Assembly (NCBI GenBank): GCA_002774445.1
Contig: PEYI01000086.1
Coordinates: 1-33,279 of the forward strand
Direction of reading: 5' to 3'
Source: Candidatus Omnitrophica bacterium CG08_land_8_20_14_0_20_41_16
Lineage (GTDB): Bacteria > Omnitrophota > Gorgyraeia > Gygaellales > Profunditerraquicolaceae
DNA length: 33,279 nucleotides
Made by a program: the position numbers and the translations under genes. Position 1 is the first letter of the stretch. Each line of letters opens with the position of its first letter. Positions 14,161 to 24,503 of this stretch are shown here, piece after piece. Under the pieces are notes generated by a model. That model was not told the DNA's origin and did no database searches. It saw only the letters and a program-made list of their open reading frames with translations.

Positions 14161-15012
14161 TTATTTAGTTCCCCTGATTGTGTTTACAATCCTCTCTAAG
14201 TCTTCCTGAGAATAGAATTCAATAAAAATGTGCCCGCGCTTTTTCATCTTGTTGATTCTGACCTTGGTGGAAAGCAAATGCTCTAGCTCTTCTTCTAAGG
14301 CTGCGATAAAAGGCTCGCGGGCTACTTGGCTGCTCTTACGCCTTTCGCCTTTCGGCCGATGTGTTTTTATTAAATTCTCCAATTCCCTTACAGATAAGCC
14401 CTTGGATATTGCTTCTTGAGTTAGCCGGCGTTGCTGGTTTTCATCTTCTACCTCTAATAGCGCCCGGCCGTGAGCAAAAGATATACGGCCCTTCTTCATC
14501 TCCTCCTGAATTTCATATGGAAGTTTAAGCAGCCTCAAAGTATTGGCAATAGTAGAACGTGCCTTGCCTAATGTCTCGCTGATTTTTTCCTGAGTTACCT
14601 GAAATTTGTCAATAAGATGCCGATAAGCATGCGCCTCTTCAATGGGATTAAGACCTTCTCTCTGTATATTTTCTATTAATGCGTATTCCAATGAATCGCG
14701 GTCATCAACATCCTTGACAATTATTGGTATCTCCTTGAGCCCCAATGAGTTACAAACACGCAGTCTTCTCTCTCCGGCTATCAACTCATAATAATCTCCC
14801 TTGCGCCTGGCTAAGAGTGGTTGGATAACTCCTTTTTCCTTAATTGACTGGGCTAGCTCTTCAGTAGAATTAAGATTAAAATCTTCTCGTGGCTGAAAAG
14901 GATTTGGCCGTATTTGTCCAGACTGGACATAAATAATCTCGCTTCTTGCTCCTGCTTCCTTCTCTGGAATTAAGGCGCTAATCCCTTTTCCTAAAGCTTT
15001 CCTTTCCATCAA
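14161..15012 (-). CDS. parB: Chromosome partitioning protein ParB
   Basis: ParB is the CTP-dependent, parS-binding clamp of the chromosome segregation system. The N-terminus LGKGISALIPE is typical. The ParB/Srx core holds NPFQPREDFN, the CTP-binding GERRLRVCNSLGLKEIP and ENIQREGLNPIEEA. The helix-turn-helix KISETLGKARSTIANTLRLL follows, and the C-terminal dimerisation region ends near IVNTIRG. The length is 283. The ATG overlaps the parA stop by four bases. I found no consensus parS (TGTTTCACGTGAAACA) in the window. Confidence 0.96.
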   Translation of the reverse strand: MMERKALGKGISALIPEKEAGARSEIIYVQSGQIRPNPFQPREDFNLNSTEELAQSIKEKGVIQPLLARRKGDYYELIAGERRLRVCNSLGLKEIPIIVKDVDDRDSLEYALIENIQREGLNPIEEAHAYRHLIDKFQVTQEKISETLGKARSTIANTLRLLKLPYEIQEEMKKGRISFAHGRALLEVEDENQQRRLTQEAISKGLSVRELENLIKTHRPKGERRKSSQVAREPFIAALEEELEHLLSTKVRINKMKKRGHIFIEFYSQEDLERIVNTIRGTK

Positions 15013-15806
15013 GCTCCTCCTCTTGATTCAACTATGGTATTTTTTAGGGGCAGGCCGAGAATCTCCTGACATAAATCTTCATATTTCTGCGCACCTAGAG
15101 AGTTTTTGTCATAAAGATAAATGGGCTTCCCAAAACTCGGTGCCTCACTAAGGCGGATATTGCGCGGAATCACTGTCTGATAAACCTTATCCTTAAAATG
15201 ATTCCTCGCTTCCTCAATAACTTCCTTGGTAAGATTAGTCCTGTAATCTGCCATAGTAAGAAGCACGCCTTCAATGGTAAGGTTCTGATTAATATTATCT
15301 TTCACAAGTCTAATGGTATTATTGAGTTGCGTTAATCCCTCTAAGGCATAATATTCGCATTGGACGGGAATAATTACCGAGTCAGCCGCGCATAAGCAAT
15401 TTATGGTTAAAAGCCCTAAAGATGGCGGAGAATCAATAATGATAAAATCAAATTCAGTCTTTACTTTTTCCAGCGCTTTTTTTAATCTATATTCCCTGCC
15501 CAGCGAACCTACCAGCTCTACCTCAGCCCCGGTTAAATCTAAGTTAGAAGGCGCGAGTATAAGATTAGGGATTGCGGTAGGCTCAAGCACGTTTTTAATG
15601 TCCACTTCTTCCAAAAGCACGTGGTAGGTGCTTTTTTGTATACTATGCTTATTGATCCCTAAGCCGCTGGTAGCATTTGCTTGGGGATCTAAGTCTATAA
15701 GCATAACCTTCTTGCCGGCAACAGCAAGAAATACAGCAATATTAATTGCTGAAGTAGTTTTGCCTACTCCACCCTTCTGATTACATATCGCAATTATCTT
15801 ACCCAT
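15009..15806 (-). CDS. parA: Chromosome partitioning ATPase ParA/Soj
   Basis: This Walker-type ATPase moves ParB-parS complexes over the nucleoid. The deviant Walker A KGGVGKTTSAINIA with its signature Lys, DLDPQANATSGLG, the Walker B-region DFIIIDSPPSLGLLT and the VIPVQCEYYALEGL segment are present. The 265 residues are standard. A good sigma70-type promoter lies about 60 bases upstream. Confidence 0.97.
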   Translation of the reverse strand: MGKIIAICNQKGGVGKTTSAINIAVFLAVAGKKVMLIDLDPQANATSGLGINKHSIQKSTYHVLLEEVDIKNVLEPTAIPNLILAPSNLDLTGAEVELVGSLGREYRLKKALEKVKTEFDFIIIDSPPSLGLLTINCLCAADSVIIPVQCEYYALEGLTQLNNTIRLVKDNINQNLTIEGVLLTMADYRTNLTKEVIEEARNHFKDKVYQTVIPRNIRLSEAPSFGKPIYLYDKNSLGAQKYEDLCQEILGLPLKNTIVESRGGA

Positions 15807-15864
15807 TGCAATTCATATAGTTACAAATTGTTGCCCACGGAACGCCCTTAAGCCTACTACAATT

Positions 15865-15892
15865 ATTATCTTAAATTTAAGGAAATTGTCAA
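15865..15892 (-). promoter_or_regulatory. Sigma70-type promoter for parAB
   Basis: On the minus strand TTGACA (15892-15887) is separated by 16 bases from GATAAT (15870-15865). It overlaps the last codons of the upstream Jag_N gene and faces parA. Confidence 0.65.
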
Positions 15893-16086
15893 GTGTTTTT
15901 TGCATCCTTAATACTTACCCGCACTTTGGCTGGCTTAGCTCCCGACATACCAAAAAGCCCTTTTGCCTCATCAGAAACAATCTCTATCTTAACTCTATTA
16001 CGAGGTAATTGTAGCTGTTCCAGGGCCTTCTTAATCGCCTCCTCTACCGTCTTACCCTCTATCTCAATAATCTTATCTGGTTTCAT
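15889..16086 (-). CDS. Stand-alone Jag_N domain protein (truncated EloR/KhpB)
   Basis: The 65 residues are essentially one Jag_N domain: IIEIEGKTVEEAIKKALEQL, KIEIVSDEAKGLFGMSGAKPAKVRV. The KH and R3H RNA-binding domains that make up most of Jag/EloR are missing, because the frame ends at a clean TGA 20 residues after the domain motif. The ATG overlaps the yidC stop by four bases, so the yidC-jag order is kept. It cannot bind RNA in the usual Jag way. Confidence 0.85.
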   Translation of the reverse strand: MKPDKIIEIEGKTVEEAIKKALEQLQLPRNRVKIEIVSDEAKGLFGMSGAKPAKVRVSIKDAKNT

Positions 16087-17603
16087 TTTGTCCTATTCAT
16101 ACGTAGTTGGAATATTAACATAAGCGTGCTATTTACAAACCAATATAAGACTAAGCCTGATGGCATACGGTAGAAAATTAAACCAAATATAACCGGCATA
16201 ACAATAATCATTATTTTTTGCTGCTCAGCTGAGGCGCCACTGGCAGATGCCGAGGATATTTTCTGTTGCACAAACATACCTATGGCCATAATTATAGGCA
16301 AGATATTTAATTCATTGCCTAATATCGGTATGGATTGAGGTAAAACTATCAGCCGATCCGGCTCAGACAAATCTTTAATCCAAAGGAATTTTGCCCCTTT
16401 TAAGACTACGGAACGCATAAGCGCGTTATAAAGAGCAAAGAATACGGGTATCTGGAGTATCAACGGCAGGCAGCCCCCTAAAGGATTAACCTTATGTTCC
16501 CGATATAATTCCATTATCTCTTTATTTAACTTTTGCGGATTATCCTTGTTTGCCTTACGCAGCTCTTCTATTTTAGGTTGAAGCACCTGCATTTCTTTCA
16601 TTGAACGCATCTGCTTAAGAGACAAAGGATATAAGACTAAATAAACTAATAAACTCAATAAAATAATCGCCCAGCCCCAGTTATGCACTATTTTATAGAG
16701 AAACTCTAAGGTTTGCAAAAGTATTTGCGAGATAAAATCAAAGGTGCCATAGTGAATAATCGCCGACCAATTTGGATTAATGTTATTCAAAATACCCAAG
16801 TCTTGCGGGCCTATATAGATACGATATGAATGTCCAATCTGACCATTAGGAGGGATAATTTCTGTTTGGACATTTAATCCAATCTCTGATTCCTGGTTAT
16901 TCAGTCTATTGATAACTCCGGTAGTGTTATCTAGCTTGGGCTCAATAATAGCAGCAAAGTACTGGTCACGTAATCCTAAGAATTTAATCCCTGGCCGCTG
17001 TATGCTTTTCCGCGCGCTCATGTGTGAAACTTTATCTTGCGTGGCTATAGTTATATCCTGATAGCGCGCCTTAGGGTTCCTTGCTGAAATATCCATAAAT
17101 CCTAATATAAGAGGAATATTAAATTTAAGAGACGCTGAAGATAAGTTTTGTACTTTTATTTCTAACTCTATGGTATAATTTGAGTTATGGAATTTAAACC
17201 TTTTAGTAATCTTCTTATCCGAGCTAATAGCTATGAAACTTACACTATCTGAAGTCATGCTATCTTTCTTAAAAACAAGCGTCGGATCATTTAATAAAAA
17301 CCCATATCGTAGAGAAAATAAATAATTGTTGTAATTTTTAAAAGTTACTTCTTTAAGCGTTGCTAATTGCTCATTAAAGGCAGCCTTTAAATTACCCTGT
17401 TCATATTCAATCAGATTTTCAGATACGGGCTTAACTGGTTGGCTTACGTTACCAACCGAAACAGAAGCGCCAAAGTTATTCGGTTCTGTGCCTTTAGTTA
17501 TAACCCCTTGACTACCAATGGGTTGTGGTTTGGGCATTAACGCTGACCAACTTAATAAAACTATTAAAGATAGACCTATCGCTAAAATCAAACGTTTTTC
17601 CAT
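16083..17603 (-). CDS. yidC: Membrane protein insertase YidC
   Basis: YidC inserts proteins into the inner membrane, alone or with SecYEG. It has an N-terminal membrane anchor (LILAIGLSLIVLLSWSALM) and a large periplasmic beta-domain (about 40-310), as in Gram-negative bacteria. The conserved insertase core begins near NWGWAIILLSLLVYLVLYPL, with KQMRSMKEMQVLQPKI, NPLGGCLPLILQIPVFFALY and a C-terminal hairpin ending FQLRMNRTK. The length is 506. It follows yidD after five bases. Confidence 0.96.
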   Translation of the reverse strand: MEKRLILAIGLSLIVLLSWSALMPKPQPIGSQGVITKGTEPNNFGASVSVGNVSQPVKPVSENLIEYEQGNLKAAFNEQLATLKEVTFKNYNNYLFSLRYGFLLNDPTLVFKKDSMTSDSVSFIAISSDKKITKRFKFHNSNYTIELEIKVQNLSSASLKFNIPLILGFMDISARNPKARYQDITIATQDKVSHMSARKSIQRPGIKFLGLRDQYFAAIIEPKLDNTTGVINRLNNQESEIGLNVQTEIIPPNGQIGHSYRIYIGPQDLGILNNINPNWSAIIHYGTFDFISQILLQTLEFLYKIVHNWGWAIILLSLLVYLVLYPLSLKQMRSMKEMQVLQPKIEELRKANKDNPQKLNKEIMELYREHKVNPLGGCLPLILQIPVFFALYNALMRSVVLKGAKFLWIKDLSEPDRLIVLPQSIPILGNELNILPIIMAIGMFVQQKISSASASGASAEQQKIMIIVMPVIFGLIFYRMPSGLVLYWFVNSTLMLIFQLRMNRTK

Positions 17604-17608
17604 ATTAA

Positions 17609-17824
17609 TTAATCCAAGGGATCATACCCGGCCTTCCCGGAGAAAGGATGACAAGAAGATATTCTAATTAACCCCTTAAATCCTCCTTTAATTAATCCGT
17701 ATTTTACAATCGCCTGTTTTGTATACTCAGAACAACTTGGTATAAAACGACAGGCCGGAGGCAAGGCCCATCTAAAATATGTTTGATATGCCTCAATTAA
17801 AAATAGTGATATTCTTTTAAACAT
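17609..17824 (-). CDS. yidD: Membrane protein insertion efficiency factor YidD
   Basis: This 71-residue protein has the YidD pattern: an amphipathic N-terminus (FKRISLFLIEAYQTYF), CRFIPSCSEYTKQAI, GLIKGGFKGLIRISSCHPF and DPLD at the end. The start codon overlaps the rpmH stop (TAATG). That leaves no room for rnpA, which normally separates the two. Confidence 0.95.
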   Translation of the reverse strand: MFKRISLFLIEAYQTYFRWALPPACRFIPSCSEYTKQAIVKYGLIKGGFKGLIRISSCHPFSGKAGYDPLD

Positions 17825-17961
17825 TAAATGCAGAGCCTTTTTCTGCCTTTATGCCTGCGCCGGGCCAACAGTTTACGGCCTCTGCGGTTAACCATCTTAC
17901 TGCGGAATCCGTGTCTCTTCTTCCCGACGATATTTGTTGGCGTTTTTAGATTTTTTTTCAT
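17824..17961 (-). CDS. rpmH: 50S ribosomal protein L34
   Basis: The 45 residues (MKKNLKTPTNIVGKKRHGFR, then SKMVNRRGRKLLARRRHKGR) are a clear L34. The start has AAGGAGCTC upstream. A hairpin and a strong promoter precede it. Confidence 0.95.
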   Translation of the reverse strand: MKKNLKTPTNIVGKKRHGFRSKMVNRRGRKLLARRRHKGRKRLCI

Positions 17962-17991
17962 CTTGAGCTCCTTAAGTTTTTATCTAGCGAA

Positions 17992-18049
17992 ATCCTGCGA
18001 GTGCCACAAAATTATCGAAGAGAATTTTGTGGCGGTTACGAAGCAGGAT
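17992..18049 (-). repeat. Nested hairpin in the rpmH leader
   Basis: The outer arms ATCCTGC (17992-17998) and GCAGGAT (18043-18049) enclose an 11-base stem (GCCACAAAATT at 18003-18013 with its complement at 18023-18033). Its inner 21 bases are identical to those at 7216-7236. It lies in the 5' untranslated region between the promoter and the ribosome-binding site. Confidence 0.7.
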
Positions 18050-18088
18050 CTTGTGCTCCTGAAGTATGGTTTTTTAGAATAGTTGTTA

Positions 18089-18116
18089 ATTATAACATAA
18101 AAGTATACCCCGTCAA
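18089..18116 (-). promoter_or_regulatory. Sigma70-type promoter for the rpmH operon
   Basis: TTGACG (18116-18111) is separated by 16 bases from a perfect TATAAT (18094-18089) on the minus strand. The transcript would have a leader of about 120 bases containing the nested hairpin. Confidence 0.75.
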
Positions 18117-18165
18117 TGGGTAATTTCCCAAGAGTTTCCTCATTTTTCCTGACGCAATCCATGAT

Positions 18166-18255
18166 CCGTCGGGCAGGTTTTCCCGCCAAGCTATTTCATA
18201 GCAGGCGGGATCCCGACAATTTTTATATAGCAATGCGGGAAAACCTGCCCTACGG
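18166..18255. repeat. 90-bp palindromic element between rpmH and dnaA
   Basis: Two 21-base inverted arms (18166-18186 and 18235-18255; cores GGGCAGGTTTTCCCGC and GCGGGAAAACCTGCCC) differ at one base. They enclose a second hairpin, TCCCGCC/GGCGGGA (18180-18211 region), and a TCCCGAC. The end ccctacgga recurs near 11808. Confidence 0.75.
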
Positions 18256-18305
18256 AAATAAATCTTGGGGAAACTACTCGTAATTCCAAATTAATCTATT
18301 TTCTA

Positions 18306-18333
18306 TTGACGCCGTTAGAAATTATGCTATACT
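18306..18333 (+). promoter_or_regulatory. Sigma70-type promoter for dnaA
   Basis: TTGACG (18306-18311), a 16-base spacer and TATACT (18328-18333) are oriented toward dnaA, giving a leader of about 170 bases. The spacer holds the sequence CCGTTAGAAAT, which is part of a repeat family. Confidence 0.65.
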
Positions 18334-18422
18334 TTTTTTGTTTAAGGCATCTCTAACAGGGCTTAACTTTTTGTTTGCCTTGTTAGAAATTTTATGATAA
18401 TCTACAAACGTATTTCTAACGG
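18312..18422. repeat. CCGTTAGAAAT inverted repeats in the dnaA leader
   Basis: CCGTTAGAAAT (18312-18322) is answered by ATTTCTAACGG (18412-18422), with an extra GTTAGAAAT at 18382-18390. The arms resemble those of the ndk and trkA elements, but the interior is different and carries no GGAGG. Confidence 0.5.
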
Positions 18423-18459
18423 AATAAGTAATATTTTAATCCGGATTTTTCTCTTTCGA

Positions 18460-18501
18460 TTTTCCACAGACTTATTCAAGGTGTGGATAAACTGTTGATA
18501 A
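18460..18501 (+). other. DnaA-box cluster (candidate oriC)
   Basis: TTTTCCACA (18460-18468), a perfect box TGTGGATAA (18482-18490, reverse of TTATCCACA) and TGTTGATAA (18493-18501) lie just before the dnaA start. The cluster fits an origin or DnaA autoregulatory site. No Shine-Dalgarno is visible before dnaA, because the boxes occupy that space. Confidence 0.7.
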
Positions 18502-18508
18502 CATTAAA

Positions 18509-19846
18509 ATGGCCGATATAACCTTAGTTTGGAACCAAGCGCAAAAATATTTAAAAGAGCACCTTGAGGCGGCAGTATTTGAAGCTTGGATTTTACCGCT
18601 TAAATCAAGGGTTAAAAACCAGGAATGCATAATGCTTGAAGCCCCGGATGCATTTTTTAGGGACTGGATTAAGAAAAATTACAGTCTGGCTATAGAAGAG
18701 GCCATTAACCATTCTGGTTCATCTAAAATTAACGTGGAAGTAGAAGTCGGCGCCCAACCCATGAAGACGGCGAAAGAAAAACCATCTAAAAATCAATATA
18801 CACCGGTTAGGGATAGCCAATGCGACTTAAAATTAAATAGCCGCTACACTTTTGAAAATTTTGTGGTTGGCCCGTCAAACCGGCACGCGCATGCCTATTC
18901 TATAGCAGTAGCGGAATCGCCGGCTAAAAATTATAACCCTTTGTTTATCTATGGCGGAATAGGCTTAGGCAAAACCCATTTAATCCAAGCTATCTGCCAT
19001 GCCATTAAACTTAAAGACAACGGAAATTTAAAAATAACCTACCTGCCCTCGGAACAATTTACCAATGAACTAATCAACGCCATACAACACCACTCTACGT
19101 CCGACTTTAGGCAGAAATACAGGAATACCGACGTTCTAGTTATAGATGATGTGCATTTCTTTGGAGGTAAAGATTCTACGCAAGAAGAGTTTTTCCATAC
19201 CTTTAACGCCCTCTATGACGCGCATAAACAGATAGTTTTATCGTCGGATAAGCCGCCAAGAGAGATTGCCGAGCTTCAAGAGAGACTCGTGTCACGTTTT
19301 GGATGGGGTTTGGCTACCGACATACAACCGCCTGATTTAGAAACGCGCGTAGCTATCTTAAAAAAGAAGATTGAGAGAGAACCGGTTTCCGTTCCGAACG
19401 AAGTACTTTTTTTTATCGCTCAATTAATCAAAACTAATATTAGAGAATTAGAGGGGGCGTTAGTAAGAACTATGGCCTATTCATTGATGGAAGAAAAACC
19501 CATAACATTGGATTTGACCAAAGAAGTTTTAAAAGACCTCTTAAAAGAACCCAAGAAATTAATTACCGCGGACTTTATCCAGCGCTGCGTAGCAGAAGAA
19601 TTTGGGGTTTCTTTAGGAGACTTAAAAACCCGGCGGCGTAATAAAAACATAGTTTTGCCTCGGCAGATAGCCATGTATTTAAGCAGGGAGTTAACCGACT
19701 TTTCTCTGCCTGAAATAGGCCAATTTTTTGGAGGCAAAGACCACACAACGGTATTACATTCATATAATAAAATAAAAAGGGAAATGACCAATAACCCATC
19801 TTTATACGAAAAAATAGAAAGAATTATACAAATCATTAAACACTAA
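18509..19846 (+). CDS. dnaA: Chromosomal replication initiator DnaA
   Basis: DnaA binds DnaA boxes and opens the origin. The protein has domain I (about 1-85), a short linker, AAA+ domain III with Walker A GGIGLGKTHL and Walker B VLVIDDVHFF, and DNA-binding domain IV with the signature DHTTVLHSYNKIK near the C-terminus. The 445 residues are normal. The start codon follows the DnaA-box cluster directly with no obvious ribosome-binding site, so DnaA bound there could repress its own gene. Confidence 0.97.
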   Translation: MADITLVWNQAQKYLKEHLEAAVFEAWILPLKSRVKNQECIMLEAPDAFFRDWIKKNYSLAIEEAINHSGSSKINVEVEVGAQPMKTAKEKPSKNQYTPVRDSQCDLKLNSRYTFENFVVGPSNRHAHAYSIAVAESPAKNYNPLFIYGGIGLGKTHLIQAICHAIKLKDNGNLKITYLPSEQFTNELINAIQHHSTSDFRQKYRNTDVLVIDDVHFFGGKDSTQEEFFHTFNALYDAHKQIVLSSDKPPREIAELQERLVSRFGWGLATDIQPPDLETRVAILKKKIEREPVSVPNEVLFFIAQLIKTNIRELEGALVRTMAYSLMEEKPITLDLTKEVLKDLLKEPKKLITADFIQRCVAEEFGVSLGDLKTRRRNKNIVLPRQIAMYLSRELTDFSLPEIGQFFGGKDHTTVLHSYNKIKREMTNNPSLYEKIERIIQIIKH

Positions 19847-19989
19847 ACACCCAGGTTATCCAAGGTTGTTTTTGGCGCTAACTATATAATTTTAAGGTAT
19901 GTTATATGGTTTTCAACAGAAACATAAACCATTATTACTTCTATTACTTTTTTAATATATTAAATAATAAATAATAGGGAGAAGAAAAA
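19847..19989 (+). other. dnaA-dnaN spacer, possible origin unwinding region
   Basis: The 143 bases hold two weak DnaA-box matches (TTATCCAAG at 19856-19864 and TTTTCAACA at 19910-19918). They are followed by a very AT-rich stretch (about 19930-19978) that ends in the dnaN ribosome-binding site AGGGAG. This layout is compatible with a DNA unwinding element, which would make the origin bipartite around dnaA. Confidence 0.4.
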
Positions 19990-21081
19990 ATGAAATTAAA
20001 AGTAGAAAAAAACACCTTATTGAACGGTATCCAGATTGTGCAAAATGTTATTATCGCCAAGGCTACTTTACCCATACTTTCAAATATTTTAATAGAGACA
20101 CAACAGGATAGTTTACGGCTCACCGCCACCGATCTAGATATTGGTATAACCTGTTTAGTACCTGTGGATATTCAGGAGGCGGGTGCAGTTACTGTGCCAG
20201 CTAAAAGATTTAGCGATATTGTCAAGGAATTACCCGAAGGGGAAATTAACATAACCACTAAAAAAAATAATCAAGTTAATATTGAAACAGGATTATGCCA
20301 GTTTAAAATTATGGGTTTAGCGCGCGAAGAGTTTCCTAAACTTCCGGAGTTTAAAGACAAAGAAGTTATAAAATTAGAACAGGCGGCCCTAAAAGAGGCA
20401 TTAAACCTCACATCATTCTCTGTCTCCATGGATGAAACGCGCTATATTTTAAACGGGATACTCTTTAGGCTTAGTAAAAATAACCTTACCTTGGTGGCTA
20501 CGGATGGGAAGAGGTTGGCGATAGCAGAGAAAAAGTTAAATTATAATGTGAATAAAGACATTAATATTATTGTGCCCATTAAAACCATTCATGAGTTAAA
20601 CCGTAACTTGAAAGATGACGGCGAGTTATCTTTGATTTTAGGGAGTAATCAAGTGTTGTTTGATTTAGGGGGCGTAATGGTGATTTCGCGTTTAATTGAG
20701 GGTGAATTTCCCGACTATAAACAGGTAATACCGCCGGCAACAGAAAATAAAATGCGCGTTAATAGGGGAGAGTTTTTACTAGCGGTAAAGAGGGCCGCGT
20801 TATTATCTACCCCTGATTATCAGGCGATAAAATTAGAGGTATTTAAAAACAAATTGGTTGTTTCCAAATCTACTCCTGATGTGGGAGAGTCGCGGGAGGA
20901 AGCAGTGGTTGAGTATCAAGGCAAAGAGTTGGCTATCGGCTTTAACCCGAATTACCTGGTAGATGTTTTAAAAAATTTAAGTGAAGAGTTTGTGAATTTA
21001 GAACTGGTTGATAGTGAGAAACCCGGGGTTATCCGCATTAATGGCTATATCTATATCGTGTTGCCTATGCGTTTAAGTTAA
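19990..21081 (+). CDS. dnaN: DNA polymerase III beta clamp
   Basis: This is the sliding clamp for replication. Three clamp domains of about 120 residues are visible (starting MKLKVEKNTLLNGIQIV; the second near LKEALNLTSFSVSMDETRYI; the third near MRVNRGEFLLAVKRAALLS). It ends in YIYIVLPMRLS, typical of the clamp C-terminus. The length is 363. AGGGAG lies upstream of the ATG. Confidence 0.97.
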   Translation: MKLKVEKNTLLNGIQIVQNVIIAKATLPILSNILIETQQDSLRLTATDLDIGITCLVPVDIQEAGAVTVPAKRFSDIVKELPEGEINITTKKNNQVNIETGLCQFKIMGLAREEFPKLPEFKDKEVIKLEQAALKEALNLTSFSVSMDETRYILNGILFRLSKNNLTLVATDGKRLAIAEKKLNYNVNKDINIIVPIKTIHELNRNLKDDGELSLILGSNQVLFDLGGVMVISRLIEGEFPDYKQVIPPATENKMRVNRGEFLLAVKRAALLSTPDYQAIKLEVFKNKLVVSKSTPDVGESREEAVVEYQGKELAIGFNPNYLVDVLKNLSEEFVNLELVDSEKPGVIRINGYIYIVLPMRLS

Positions 21082-21085
21082 AAAT

Positions 21086-24501
<3,416 letters not shown>

Positions 24502-24503
24502 TT

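Noticed and set aside
14161-15806. parS sites near parAB
   Set aside because: I looked for TGTTTCACGTGAAACA and close variants and found none. The only CACGTG-like string is within parA coding sequence and lacks the flanks.
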